Assembly: GCA_037952775.1 (NCBI GenBank)
Contig: JBANAY010000004.1
Coordinates: 6,572,001 to 6,636,000 of the forward strand
Reading direction: 5' to 3'
From: Clonostachys chloroleuca
Lineage: Eukaryota; Ascomycota; Sordariomycetes; Hypocreales; Bionectriaceae
DNA: 64,000 nucleotides
Shown here: positions 10,579-23,405 of the stretch, in pieces
Layout: each line of letters begins with the position of its first letter
How positions within the stretch are numbered: the stretch's first letter is position 1
Notes under the pieces: model-generated
What the model was told of the DNA's origin: nothing
Database searches by the model: none
Seen by the model: the letters and a program-made list of their open reading frames with translations, nothing else
Position numbers and translations under genes: made by a program

Positions 10579-12386
10579 ATGAATCTCGACATCCAGGCTT
10601 AGTTTCTAACTACAATTGACTAGACGTTGGACGACCTCAACGTAGGGTTTAGCACAGGCCGCTTCTCGTCAGAAGACTTGGTCCGAACCTATCTGCGCCG
10701 GATCCATCAAGTCAATCACCTGATAAGATGTGTTGCCTAGCTTGATCCCATCGTCTTGGACCAGGCAAAAACTCTCGATTTTGAGCGAGCCCAGGGGCAA
10801 ACGAAGGGGGTAAGCAGTCCCACTGGACTACGACACCATCGGATTGACTGGTTCTTTCAACTGGCTCACCCGGCTGGGCTTAGGTCGCTACATGGTGTAA
10901 CCATGCTGACAAAGAACCACATTGCAACCTCAATCTGAATTGCACCTCGGGATCTACTGCGTTCCTGGGAGCGCAAACAGGCCGTGATGCTTCTATTGTC
11001 TCCAGGCTGCGCGAACGAGGTGTTATCGTTCTAGGAACCTCAAATATGACGCAGTGGGGGAACAACAGAGATGGCGAGGCTGGCAACGGCTGGTCTGCAG
11101 ATGCATGCCAAGCCCCTGGCGTTTACCATGACAAGCAGGATCCCTGGGGGAGCAGCACTGGGTCAGCGACTGGCACTGCGCTGGGTCTAGCCTCTGCGAC
11201 CTTGGGCACGGAAGTGAGGATAGGTCTTCTCCTATGTCCTTACCTGCATCCCGCTAACATGTATGGAAATCACCCTGTAGGTTGAGGGAAGTATTGTCTG
11301 TGCTGCCGAGCGAAGCAATTTGTGTGGCCTGAAACCCACGGTTGGGTTGGTGAGTACGGATCTTGTGATGGTGTCCCGGCGACTGGGATCTATCGGTCCG
11401 CTTGCTCGATGTGTCAAGGATGTCACTGCTGTTCTTGACGCCATCGCAGGTCCTTGCGAGTTTGACCCGACGACCAAAGCCATACCATTCAGCCGCATGC
11501 CAAACTGCATGACCTGTTGTCAGCCGAGTAGTCTCCATGGCGACAGGAATGGGGTCCCGCGCAATGCACTGAGGGGCCATCCGCCCTGGGCTGTCCTAAC
11601 TGGAACGGTGAAGGAGGCCTTTAATAAATCCCTGGATGTCCTCCGAGAATGCGGCGCTACCATTGTTGAAAATACAGGTTTCACTACTTTTCATGAGGCC
11701 ATCCTGAGTAAATGTCCAGACGTTATCAAATCCTCCGATTTCAAGCTCCGCCTAGCCCAACACTGCGCCTCGTTAACAGTCAACCCCAACAACATACGAA
11801 ATATGCAAAATCTAGTCGACCACACACAAACAGATCCAAGGGAAGATTACCCCTCAAGGAACACGCGAGGACTGGAAAAAGAAGCTATGGCCATGGACGA
11901 CCAGAACTGCCAAGATTTCAAGGACACTCTTGCATACATGGAATATCTCGCAAACGAAGGGGGGTCACTGGCGCGCTCCAACGCAACGGTCTTGACGTCC
12001 TTTTCATGCCGACATGTGTGGCTCCTATTATGCCTGCCTTGGGTGGCTTCCCAATGCTTTCTGTTCCGCTTCGGTTTTACCCCGAAGGCACTGAGATCCA
12101 TTGGAACGTTCGTCACGAGTTGTTTGACAAGGCCCCGGGTTTACCGTAAGTAAATCCGCCCCGCCAAGAGGTCCAAGGCCTGCAACTACTTGAGCGCTAA
12201 CCTTTTTGAACCGTCAGCTTCGGTTTAACATTCATTGGAGGTTGTTTTTCTGAGGAGCAGTTGATCAGGTTTGCCTTTGCATTTGAACAGAAGACGGAGG
12301 TATGGCGGCAGAGGAGGCCACAGAATGTCCCTTCAGCTGAGATACCGGGTACCACTTCCAAGTCAACGTATTGCTCAGTGCTCTAA
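10579..12386 (+). pseudogene. decayed amidase-signature hydrolase
   Basis: This is a fragmented amidase family (Ser-cisSer-Lys) gene. The N-terminal TLDDLNVGFSTGRFSSEDLV lies near 10623, the catalytic-Lys block (LHGVTMLTKNHIAT) near 10890-10930, and the GSS signature (PWGSSTGSATG) near 11142-11175. An in-frame intron at about 11214-11280 rejoins LGTE to VEGSIVCAAERSNLCGLKPT. The C-terminal half runs to 12386 through another intron near 12149-12217. Lesions include two TAG codons near the start (about 10600 and 10621, both readable as CAG to TAG), a frame change after the Lys block near 10930, and another near 11960. The normal enzyme would be about 530 residues. Too damaged to be functional. 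Confidence 0.75.
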
Positions 12387-12685
12387 GGAGGTGGGGAAAA
12401 GACCACGATGGAGTGGTTTCTGATAAGTGAGGTCTTTTATGGCTTGAATTTAGTCTGTTGTTTATATCCCAGAACACTCATGATAGACATTATTGTAAGC
12501 CTTGAAAGCGCGGGATAGTGATTCGGTAGCATTTTCTGCATCTGCTGGCACTTGGGCCGTCTCAGTTGTATTGGTGGGCTCGACGTCAACTTCCCCTTTA
12601 GTTAGCGAGTTCGGAAGTTACTCGGGAAGACAGCCACTCTTACCAGGGTTGAAACCAGCTGTGCTACATTAAGAAAACGGGATCA

Positions 12686-13330
12686 AGTTTGTCGGCCGAA
12701 GGTACCCTATCTCGTAGACTCGGAATTGCAACATCGACGACAACATACTTTAACTTGAAAAGAGTCATACGCTTGAGACATGTTCCCTCTAGCACATTGT
12801 GGCCTTGCACATGTCGTATCATGCTATCGAGAGATTGGCAAATCGAACAGCATGTGATCTTGGCGGGTCCGCGCAGAAGTTTCCAAAGTAACGCATCGCC
12901 AGGCCCCCATCATGGTGGCCTTTGCTGATGGCCTCGTCGATAGCCTGTGCTCTTGCTTCAGCCTCTTCACTCCGTTCACAAAGTCCGGGCGCGCGAAGCT
13001 ATATGGTTCTAGGCAGATACTGCAAGCCGCTGGCATGTTTGGTGATGTTGGATAGTTGGTGAGGGTATTTGCGAGCAGGCAAGCAGCTGCACATGCCCCT
13101 GCGCCGCATTCTACCCCTTTGAATACGCGCTAGAAATATCAGATATCAATGGGGCGCCGAGGATGTTTTTTGCCTACCACATTTCAATCAACAGAGCAGA
13201 TCCATGGTCACCTGGACAGATGTAGCTCCAAACCTAAGTAATAACTAATACCCACCACGGCGCTCAAGCTCTCCCCTGTGACGACGAAACTCTTCATAAT
13301 CGATGCCTCCGCCCAACCCTCAAGTTTCCT
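12686..13330 (-). pseudogene. unidentified minus-strand coding remnant
   Basis: Three minus-strand segments have protein-like composition but sit in different frames. One is near 13260-13310 (GGGIDYEEFRRHRGELERRG), one near 12965-13120 (GAGACAAACLLANTLTNYP onward), and one near 12690-12960 (AIDEAISKGHHDGGLAMRYF, then KYVVVDVAIPSLRDRVPSAD). They could be exons of one decayed gene. I do not recognise the family and give no function. Confidence 0.3.
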
Positions 13331-14054
13331 TGGCACCTATGTGTAACTGAATTCCTTACATGGATGGTCGAGCAAGGTATTGTCATGAACAGTACAAACA
13401 AGGCGATTTCCGGTGCACGATGCGCCGGCCGGTTTGCCCCAGCTGTTCTAGCTGATCCCTACATTTTCCCACGCAGACTCTCGGATTTGTTCCGGCCCCG
13501 CCCCGAAACTTTGTCCGCGTCTTTGGTGAGTCCTGTCGCACGCTGGTCCCTAAGAACGAAAGAGGTCGAACTGGCTATCGTAGTCTTTGGTACCTTGAAC
13601 GCGAGATGGTCGCTGCTTGAAGTACGTCTCGCTGTCATTCTACAAATGACCATGTTTGTACGACCAGCGTTTTGCCCGATAACAGGAGCCACTAATTATG
13701 TCAGTTCAGTACTTTCACCCCGCATTTTGGTTTTCCCGCTGGTCGACCTTGGCAAAGTGTTTGTGCCGGAAAATGGCGCCGTACTTGCCCCGGCCGCCCC
13801 ATCAGTCGACTTGGTTTACAAAGAAACCGACCACGTGGTGGGGAATCTATACCTAGATATCGGGAGCAGTCCGACACTACATACCAATTTGTTGAGGCGA
13901 AGGCTTGCATATGAGAGCACTCTTCCTACGCCCCGGACTACTTCGATCATAGCCACCTTGCATCAACTCGGTTTTGCATTATATCTGAGTTTTCCTCCAG
14001 GCATTGCACATATAAGAAAAGGACGAGCAGGAAAGGGTAAGTGAGTACACAGAG
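13331..14054. other. intergenic; long but unconvincing open frame
   Basis: A 226-codon plus-strand frame (13364-14044) is open, but it has no recognisable domain and low-complexity breaks. I treat it as chance. It overlaps the promoter of the secreted lyase-like gene. Confidence 0.4.
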
Positions 14055-15660
14055 ATGTGGAATTATCTCCCTCTCGTACAGGTCTTCCTGGGCGCACTCG
14101 TTTTCATCGTACCGCCTGCTGCAGCGACTGGTGGTCTGAACGGGCTGCCCGTGCTGAACGGTCCTATCCCCATAGTTCCCCAAGGTGATCCAGATATGAA
14201 GTCGGGACCTGGCCAGTTCGTTCATCCTGGCCTCTGGCATACACACGACGATCTGGAGAGGATAAGAGTCGGCGTCGAGGAGGGCAAAGAGCCCTATGCC
14301 TCTGCTTTTAAGAACTTTAGCGCTAGTGCATTTTCTACGGCAGATGTAAGTGACTCGTTGCTGAATGCAAAAGGCAAACGGAATAGATGGTGGTAATCTT
14401 GCTTGATTCTGATGGGCCTTGTCTAGTACGAAATGCGCGGTCCGCAAAAGATTTTATGCTGAGGCGGCTGCAACAACTATACTACGTTCACTTCAGATGT
14501 ACGCGGCGCTTATCAAAATGCCCTGATGTGGTATATCACTCGCGACCAGGGGCACTGGGGCAAGGCTGCATCTATCCTGGATGCATGGGGTACCAACTTG
14601 ACTGACATCATCGGTGTCGATACGTCTCTTCTGGCCGGCCTGGGAGGCGACTTTTTTGTCAACGCTGCGGAGATCATGCGATGGGAAGGCGGCTGGGTAG
14701 AGCAAGGAGCGAAATGGATGGGTACGTCTGGTTTCTCCAACCAGCTATATTGGCTGTTCGCCAAGCAGTCCATCAACATTGGGCAGGCCAACTACGGTAT
14801 GGCGAGTATCAAAGCACTCTTGTCTTTTGCCGTTTATCTTGACGATGTGCCCTGGTAGGTTCAAGCATGCTTGAAGCTAGCTCTTCAGACACAGACCCAA
14901 AGCTGACCTACTGTATTATGTAGTATAACTATGCCCTCCATGCATGGAAGAATGATCCCTGCGGTGGTGTTCATGGTAATTTCCAGATGCGCACAGGACA
15001 AGGTGCTGAGATTGGCCGTGATCAAGGCCACGCCAAGGACGCACTTGCTTGGGCCGCGCAGGCTGCTCGAGTCATCCAAAGCCAAGGCCGTGACGTCTAT
15101 GGCTACGGCGATCATCTCCTTCTCAAGGCTAGTGAATATGCTGCCAAATACAATCTTGGCTATGATGTAGAATATGACCGCAATTTCTACCGGTGCGAGG
15201 CAATCCTCGTCAACGGACCCTGGGCTCAGCCTTCGAACATCAGCCGTGGCATCACTGCCGGTGCATTTGACGTAAGTCTCCTGTACCAAATGATAACCAG
15301 ATCACTCCGGGCTGGGATTTCACAGTCTAAATACTTAATTCTTGTAATGCAGATTATTTACTACCAGTATGTTGTCAAGAGAGGCATGAAGGCGGAGTAT
15401 ACGACAAGGATGAAGAAGGCAATCGACGCTGTCGGTGGCGAGGGCTCCGGTAAAACCTCAAACATTAAACCAAACGGTAATGGTTGCTAAGAACAAGAGT
15501 TGCTAATCAGCAAATAGGAGGTACCGACTTCCCAGGCTGGGGTGACTTGATCTGGTCGTATCCTGGACAAGGTCGGTTTGATAACGACAATCATCGAACA
15601 ATTTGGGGCGGAGGCAAGCTGGGCTCCGAGGGCGTAGGGAATATTAACGTCAGAACATAG
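14055..15660 (+). pseudogene. secreted alginate-lyase-like protein with one in-frame TGA
   Basis: The signal peptide lies at MWNYLPLVQVFLGALVFIV. The mature part begins near GPGQFVHPGLWHTHDDLERI, typical of fungal secreted proteins with the alginate_lyase (alpha/alpha toroid) domain. Introns lie at 14346-14426, near 14840-14922, near 15272-15351, and near 15450-15518. The exon after the first intron reads YEMRGPQKILC, then TGA (14460-14462), then GGCNNYTTFTSDVRG in the same frame, so a single codon change (for example CGA to TGA) interrupts an otherwise good gene. The second donor is weak (GTGCCC, needed to join YLDD to YNYALHAW). The protein would be about 420 residues, exported, acting on a uronate-type or other polysaccharide. 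Substrate is unproven. Confidence 0.7.
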
Positions 15661-16518
15661 ATGCTGACACTTTTTGTGGTATTGATACATGAGCATTGCA
15701 TGCTCTAATTAGTCCACTTTCGCCTCTGAGCTGCAAGCTTGCTCAGACCTACACAACGAGATGTTATCCTAGTTATTTGACGTTCCTAGTGGCTCAGTAA
15801 TGAATATAAATCATCTTCTCATTTCTAATTGTGCCTGTCAATTTTACGCCTTACCATTCTAACTCCGTCGTCTTTCATTATATTTTGAAAACTTAAAGCA
15901 TTTCTATTCATGCTATGTCCTCTGATCTCTTCTCTTCGTCTCAGTGCCACCGCGGACTGCCCTACTTGTTCCTCTCGGTGACGGCATTCTCCTGGAATGA
16001 CCTAGCCTTGCACACCAAAAATATATACCACTTCAGCCTCTTGCTCCTCAATGCTGAGATGACATTTGCATCGAGCTCATCCTCAGCCACACGCCTCGAA
16101 GGCTGTGGACGTGTCGGTGTAAGTGCTCTGGCCAAGGGGCTACTGGTACTCACCGGGTTGTCTTGAGTCAAGTGAGTCACCCGTATGAAGGTTTATTGGC
16201 CTTTCCTTCCATATGACTACACCTTGGGCTAGGGAAGGCTATATCATGAGCTTTAGCATTCATTGTATTGAGATGTTGCGCTCTGGCGTCTTCGATTGCT
16301 GTTTTTGGCTTTATGCTCAATTTCTCTTGCGATTCCATCGCTGTTCTGTCTAATCCTTAAAAACTGGTGATATCAATCGCTACCAATGCCTTAAAACTAT
16401 CAAATGCAAAGCATCCCCTGGCAGGCTATGAGTAGGCTGGACTTTGGTTGATTTACACAACACAAACAAACTACACGGCACTATCTAAAGAATGATGCTC
16501 TCGACGTTGAACACTTTG
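15661..16518. other. 3'-3' intergenic, no gene seen
   Basis: This separates the 3' ends of the convergent lyase-like and GH43 genes. The short frames at 15915-16166 (plus) and 15962-16180 (minus) are mutual shadows without similarity. Confidence 0.5.
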
Positions 16519-18411
16519 CTACCAGATGTCGTAGTTTGGGATATTTTCCTCCAGGTATTCCTCGCGCACCTTTGTAAACCCTACCATAGCACCCGATGGT
16601 TGCCAAGGTTCTCCTCCTCCGCTAGCAAAGATGGCCCAGCTTGCTCCGCTGAATACAAACCAATTAGTGGGAGCCCAGGCCAACCATTTTGAGGACACCT
16701 CATCAATCCAGGTCGTTTCGCCCTCTTTGATTGAGTAGCCCAACGTATACGAGAGTGGCTGGGCTCGGATGTAAAACGTAATGTTCCGCGGAATGGTATT
16801 CAGACCCAACGAGATCTCCTTTGCCTTAACAGCCCAGCTTGTATCAGATTACACGTCGATTTCTAGGGCTTTCCATATAGACGTACCTGAGTAGTCCCAT
16901 TCATCATGGTCTGAGAATATGCACAGAGCCCTGTAGTATTGGTGCAGCCCTTTACCCCAACGTCCTGGTGCGACAACTCGCTGAGGTAGATGGAAATGCC
17001 GACTGATTGGCGGTAGTTAAGCGAGGAGTTTGTTGCTAGCAAAGTCGCCGAGAATGTCATGTTCAATGACTTCTGCTTACGGAGAAGGGCAGCTGGGGTA
17101 TCTCGGTCGCTCAGGCCAAAATCATTTGGTCTTAGAACAAGAGCGCAGGATTCGTCAACGCTTGAGTTCATAGGAGGCCTATAGATCCCGTATTCGTGCT
17201 TTTCAGATGTCAAGGCGTAATTATTGGTATATGGCGTTCGGAGCTGATACCAGGAAAGATCTGGTGTTTCCCCGCAGAAGTCTTCGACGAACGATGTCAT
17301 CTCGCTGTTCTCAGCCGATATACCCCTGAACCGGTTCACTGAGGAGAATCGGGTCACCGTTGTTGAGTATTGGCCAACCATCCTCCCAGGTCACACTAGT
17401 GAGAAAAGTCTCTCGTCCTGCGTTGTGTTGCGCATGGTCAGTGGCGTGATACATTAAAGTCTACCCAGCGGGAGCCCTTACCGAGAGGAGAAGAGCCATT
17501 GACCTTTCGCCTTGCCAGGAAAGCGCAGAACCATTCTCCGGTAGGAGTCTCAACAAAAGTACCATGTCCAGTAGACTGTACTGTCAGATTGTCGAATCCC
17601 CAACGACCGTTGAACAAAATCGGGTTTTTTGGTGCCGCATCAAATGGTCCTTCTGGAGAGCTAGACCTAGCAATAGTAGATCGATGCTGATCATCCGTCC
17701 CTCCTTCGGCAGTGAGAAGATAGTAATACGGGTCCTTGTAGAACATTTTGGGTCCCTCGAGACGTGAGCTGCTATTTTGTGGCAAAGTACCATTATAGAG
17801 GTTCATGTATTGCCCTGAACAGTCACCAGTGGCGAGGTTTATCTCGCACTGGTATATTCCCCAAACTCGATCAACATTGTTGTTCGGAGCCATGAGGGAA
17901 AGGTAAGATTTGCCGGTCTTGGGGTCTTGGAATAGAGCAGGATCAATGCCCCAGGGCTCGGTCCAGATAGGATCGGACCAGTTGATCAGATCTGACGACG
18001 TCATATACATGATGCGCGGCCAAACCCGTGCCACTGGATCATAGGTCCATCTTGTCATGGATGCGAGATAGAACAAGCCATTGATGTAGGACAGAGTGGG
18101 CGCCCAAACTCCTGCTCCCGTGGGCGTCCCATAGAGCTGAACTTGACTGGGCGATGTCTGTGCATGAGAGATCAGATCCCAGTTGGCCAAGTCTTTAGAA
18201 GAGTAGATGGGAGTTCCTGGGAAATATTCGAAACTAGACGTCGCGAGATAATAAGTGCCATTGACTTGGAGAATGCTTGGGTCTGGGTTCCATCTGTAAC
18301 GTGTGAGTAGACTCTGATCAGAACCTGGCCATATGACGATGCTCACCCGGGTAGCACTGGGTTATGCCGTGCCGTCGCCAGAAGGACCTGGGAGAGGAGT
18401 AACAGTAGCAT
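16519..18411 (-). pseudogene. GH43 beta-xylosidase/arabinosidase-like, one-base frameshift
   Basis: Exon 1 (18411-18347) gives the signal peptide MLLLLLSQVLLATARHNPVL. The intron 18294-18346 rejoins at GWNPDPSIL, which carries the catalytic-base Asp. The pKa-modulating Asp lies in WGIDPALFQD, and the catalytic acid Glu in SRLEGPKMF, so the GH43 triad is complete. The second intron is 17418-17481. The C-terminal beta-sandwich domain follows (FVEDFCGETPDLSWYQLRTPY, RKQKSLN), then intron 16825-16886. Frames before and after about 17320-17322 disagree by one base (a T too many on the coding strand, inside GGGGTATATCGG). Without it the protein would be about 550 residues, secreted, cleaving xylo- or arabino-oligosaccharides. 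Confidence 0.8.
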
Positions 18412-21008
18412 GCCTTGGTGGTCGTGACGAAGGTGATTGATGAGATAATGCAGAGTTGGTGAACAAAGAGGCCTACAGAGCGAGACAGTAGTTAATTATA
18501 GAGCAGCTCTGCACCGCGATTCAAAGTCACTCAAGCCTAGAGCAGCCACGGTTCAAAGTGATCGCCCGCTCAGATAGGAAGCCCACCAGCAAACACTTCG
18601 GTGAGTAGAATCATAGCGGTAAACCGGGGTTTATGCCGGGTGCGCTGCCGCCACGCTCCTCTAGGCGACATGCTGATTCTAATGTGATCTCGGGGAATGA
18701 CTCGCCCCAAGTGTTCATTCTCTGCCGATGCGACTGAGATGAACCCCACAATCGGTGCGCAACGGTGCCTGTAGTGCGCTAATCCACGGCAAGCGGGGAA
18801 TCTCCCGGAGTGCAAGCCGCTTGAGCAAGACATGATGACATCTTGGGGGACGCTTGTAAATGCAGGCTACAGCCAAATCTCGTCTTAAAGCTGCTTGTCA
18901 GTTTTTCTTTGACCGCAACTTATTTCTCTGATTTAGTCATAGGTCGGAGCGTCGTAGATCCGAGCAATATATTTCCTTGACTCACTTGCAAGCAAGTTAT
19001 ATATCTCCCATGAAACTAAACTTTCGGGAAGGTTGGATTTGAATAACCACGAGAGCAATATTAATACAATTATATCTCAAGATATCCAAGCTTCTGGCCC
19101 CAGCAACCTCTGTTGCCTGCACTCAATGATACAAAAGTATTTCGACTAAATATTATGCACCCTGCACTCAGGCTGGAAAGCAGGAAAGTCAAAATCATCC
19201 GAGTTGCCATGGAAGGCTTTATGTCTGTACCTTCTAGCCGTACCGCTTCTGAATTGTTCTTGTATGGCGAGTGAGAGAGATGTAAGAGATGGCCCTGTCA
19301 GATTGAGAAAGACTTGGGTATCGGCAGGAACGTGATGCTCAAGTAGTACCGTGCCCGTAAGTGAGGTAACCGAGGGACCGTGAGTCATATTTCGTAGGTT
19401 TCTAGAGATAATGGGGTATAAGAGGTTCCCCCAATGGCTTCTCTCTCACATTTTAAAAGCAAGTATATGTGGTCTAATCCACCGAAGTTGATTGGTGTTA
19501 ATGCGTTGGCCAGTCCGACCGAAAGGCTGTTAATGCAAGTATACCTCTGTCAGCCTCATGATTGACTATGGTTTCTATTCCCACACCCCGTTCTGTGGGC
19601 CTGCGTCCTTTTACTTGGGGCATATCAATTTTAGCCTATGCAATGCACATAAGCTAACTGCAGCGCTCACTACACCGGGGCAGCGCGTGTTTATGGCTGT
19701 AGACGCTGGGAGAGGAAAAGATTGTCCTGGTATAGAGACCGAAGTTCCCTGTGGTCTAAATCTTCCGAAGGCAATCCTTCTCATATGAGAAAACTCCAGG
19801 GTCTGCATTCTATGGTCAATGGTATTGTGGCATTATGATCACCACCTACTCAGGTCAACCCTATATAAGGCTTCTCGATCGGAGTCCCATTCTAGTTGAT
19901 TCTACCTTGCTTCAGAGATACAATTTGTACCGATATAAAGGCGGGTAGGGGAAGCTAGTAATAAGAGCAGTTAGGTATAAAGGTAGTGACGAGTACTAGA
20001 ACTACAAATATTCAATCTCCTCCGAAAAAAGTATCTTAAAATGCGAATTAGACACTTAGATCGATGCGTTAATAAAAAGCCTAAGATGACACAATCATAT
20101 AATTCAGCCCATTCAAATTGTATACTATCAATTGAAAACTTTAGAACAAGTAACCAGTTTTCTCTTTGGGAGTGTGAGATCGGCGATCGTCACGCCTTCG
20201 ATTTGACAGTAATGGGGAGCTTGAGATCTGATTGAGTCCCCAATATCCCATGAAGCCTATTGGGGCTCACAGCTATGGGCGCACCGTCGGTCAAAGCCGA
20301 GAATTCAGTTGCAGTGAATGGAATGTATATGGGAAAAACTGTCTAGGCCTACAACAATGGACCCACCCTATGCTTCTACTATCTTAAGGCTATACTGAGC
20401 TTTCTTCGTTGCAGCGTTACTGTGAAACTGAGAGTGAGCCTATAAGCTAGCCTGGGCAAATTTGGGCAAATAACAAGCTCCAATGAGGCAGTTCGGGATT
20501 ACAGGACTTTGCCCAGATTTTGCTCCAGGCAGGACATCTTCGTAGAATTTGCCGCTGACTATGGCTTCATTGCGTGTTATAGGCATGGCCCCTGGTTCGG
20601 TTTCCTTGTTTTCAAACGCGCTAGGCTCTGGAAATGGCCTAGGAGCAATAAATCATTTCCTAAGGCAGACATCTAGCCATGGCCCCCACGCACGTCCCGA
20701 AACGAACAAGGGCCAGGTAATAAGCGTTATCTGCCAAAATTCTAGGATTCTCACCCTTGCAGTTGTCCAATCAGAACCTGCCTGCTACATCGTCAAATTG
20801 TGCAGAGGCTGCCGTCCACGTAAGTCGTGGGCCGAAATCGATCATCCAGCGATGGAATAAAAGCACCCAATGCAACGGGGCAAGGGTCCCTTGCTCCATT
20901 CTCCTATCGCTCCACTTGTACTACGGAGTAGATAAAACTGCCATCCCGCTGATGCTCCGAATGGTTACATTTCATCTTTATGGCTGGCCTTATGCACGAT
21001 CGTTGGCC
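18412..21008. other. 2.6 kb intergenic region, no supported gene
   Basis: The left end is the GH43 promoter and the right end the promoter of the rhodopsin-domain gene. Open frames at 18570-18833, 19146-19388 (minus), 19558-19788 and 20549-20860 (plus) have no recognisable motif or introns. AT-rich patches near 18960-19100 and 19900-20160 may be old transposon sequence. Confidence 0.45.
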
Positions 21009-22465
21009 ATGTCGTATGATGAGGATGCGTTGTTGCTCGACCTCATAGGCCAAGACTATGATAATTTTGACGAGCCGATTCCTGCCTCAAATCATCCACC
21101 GTTACTGAGGGGCCTCGTCGCAAGTTTCTTGGTGGGTTCTCCATGACTTCTAGCCAATGTACCTCAACTAATAAACGACTAATGATTCACTGCTGTAGGT
21201 ACTCTCATGGAGTTGTGTTTCATTTCGGCTGTATGTTAGGTGGAGGGTAGTCAAGTCACTCGGGTTAGATGATGCATTTGTGATTTTGTACTTGGTAAGT
21301 CCTCTTCCACTTGGCTCATGTTTGCCTATGACCACTTGTGTGAAGCTGATAATGTAACCTGATAGTTATGCGGTACTCTGGGTAGTATTGCTTTTCTTAT
21401 TTGTAAGAGTGATCGAGAATAACACAACCATATATCTCGTCTGACTCTGGAAAGCAATCGAGTTTGGTACTGGGCAACACCTGCTGCTCTTAACCGTCGG
21501 ACAAGTGGGACGATACCTATTCACCTTCTATCTCACCAACGGATTCCTGAACCTGGCCGCGGCGTTCATCAAACTCTCCCTTCTATGTCAATACCTCCGT
21601 GTTTTCGATCGGTCATCATTACCTTACAAGCTCAGCCTCTTTGGCATTGTTATTGTTTCCCTCTGGGGTGTAGCCTTCGCCATTCTAGCGTTCTTCCCTT
21701 GTTCTACGGTGTCTGACTTCTGGTACTCGCCGCTCGACTCCAGGTGCTGGTCATATGGTTCCAGCGAGGCGACTCAATTCACGGCCACTTTCATCGCCCA
21801 TTCGGTTTTAAACATGGTTCTCGATCTATACATTCTTGCCATCCCGACACATCTCTTTTTCCAGTCCCAATCTTCGTCAAGAACACGCTTTGGATTGCTC
21901 GCGTTGCTCTTTTTGGGTGCAGTGTACGGTTGCGTTTGCGAATTCAAGCCGCTATAGCCGTGGTGCTAACTTCTGCAGTGTTACTTTCCTCTCTGGCTGG
22001 CGTCTCCAGACCATCATCCAATACCAAGCAGGATGGTATCCTACCCACGACCCCACTTGGTACGGACCTATATCGATTCTCCTCGGCGTTCTCGAAGTTC
22101 ATGTAGCGAGTGCATGCGCATCCATACCGATATTTTGGCCAATTATCAGCCCCTACCTTCACTTGGGTGGAATCTTCGTCACGCACGAAGTCAGCGTGCA
22201 GGTCCAGGATTATAGCGATAGCCAGGCAATCATCGACCGAAAAGACAATGCGCCTTCCAGACATGCGAGCACATGGAATAGCAGCGACAATGGACAGACA
22301 ATTAGCGAAACCGAGCTCCTCCCGATCGGTGAACAGAATACGAATCCACATTACAACAATAAGTTTGTGGCCGAACAGGTTGATCCATTCCGCACTACAC
22401 AGGCACAGACCAGTCTCGTTAGAAGCAACAGTAATCGGGACAACAGGAAGTGGTATAAGGTATAG
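21009..22465 (+). CDS. seven-helix integral membrane protein, fungal rhodopsin-domain family
   Basis: Exons are 21009-21131, 21199-21294, 21366-21402, 21455-21923 and 21979-22465. All splice in frame to about 403 residues. Exon 2 contains the family hallmark RLYVRWRVVKSLGLDDAFVI. Later exons carry hydrophobic helices (FYLTNGFLNLAAAFIKLSLL, IVIVSLWGVAFAILAFFPC, HSVLNMVLDLYILAIPTHLF) and WRLQTIIQYQ before the last helix. The ~110-residue C-terminal tail is polar and cytosolic-looking. This is the fungal extracellular-loop-cysteine/rhodopsin domain family (PTH11-like), usually plasma-membrane proteins of unknown ligand. The start was chosen at MSYDEDALLLDL because it leads directly into helix 1. 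It looks intact. Confidence 0.8.
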
Positions 22466-23405
22466 GTTATACTATATCTTAGTGCTAGAGAAAGCCAACC
22501 TATTTAAGAACCTAAGAAAGGGCTGTCCGTGTTCGAAGTTTACCGCTCTCAGTATGCTCGTATACTTAGAAGGTGCAAAGACTAAATGACAGGGCAAATT
22601 TCAGGTAGAAGTCAAGGGAATATCAAGGCAGGCTGACGGCATCTGCTAGACCACCGGGTCGCCACGCACCTAAGCTCAACCCTGTGATTCAACATGATGC
22701 CAACATTTCCGAAGGGTCGATAAATTGTATTGACTCGACATATAACTATAAGCAGATTCTACATATATATATAAGGACAGACCCTTCCACCTATGCCCGG
22801 ACCTTTGGCTTTATGTGCTGGATGGTTCATCCTACCCTACAGGAATCATAAGCGCTGGGCATATGAAATAATCAAAACATTTTGAAAAAGTCAGAAGAAC
22901 ATATCTAGGGCGGCTTATCGGTATATACTACTATAGGTAATAGGTTTACCATGATAATTTAGCAGTACTGCCATCAGAAATAAAAAACAACAACCGACTA
23001 GGGAAGTACGTATCGGCTCGGGCTGGGATATGTCCGCACGGAGACTTCTACGAGAGCTACAGTTCGTACAGTATCTAAATCATTCCAACTGGCCTACAGC
23101 AATGTTAATGGATGCATTTACCGGATGCTCGTGCGTAGAGTCCACACATCTTAGCGTTTCAGTATTTACACCATACTTCGGTGTTTTGTAAAACTCCGTC
23201 ATCATTCGGCTACGGGGTAGATTCGCCGACTGGCCAGCCTCTCCATAACTCCGGGGCTTTGACATTGCTCTTTGGGCAAAATCAGCCAGCCGTGATTCAA
23301 TAAATTTGGCCTCTGGGTAACTTTGGCGTGCCAGCTTTTCTATAAAGAGGAGTTACTGGAATAGAATTAAAGTTTCTGCGAACTTCTTCCCCAAGTTTCG
23401 TCATC
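22466..23405. other. intergenic, AT-rich, no supported gene
   Basis: A TA-rich stretch lies near 22760-22775. The 61-codon minus frame 23080-23265 has no recognisable similarity. Confidence 0.5.

Noticed and set aside
13364..14044. 226-codon plus-strand frame as a gene
   Set aside because: No domain, odd composition and no support from codon pattern. It overlaps the lyase promoter.
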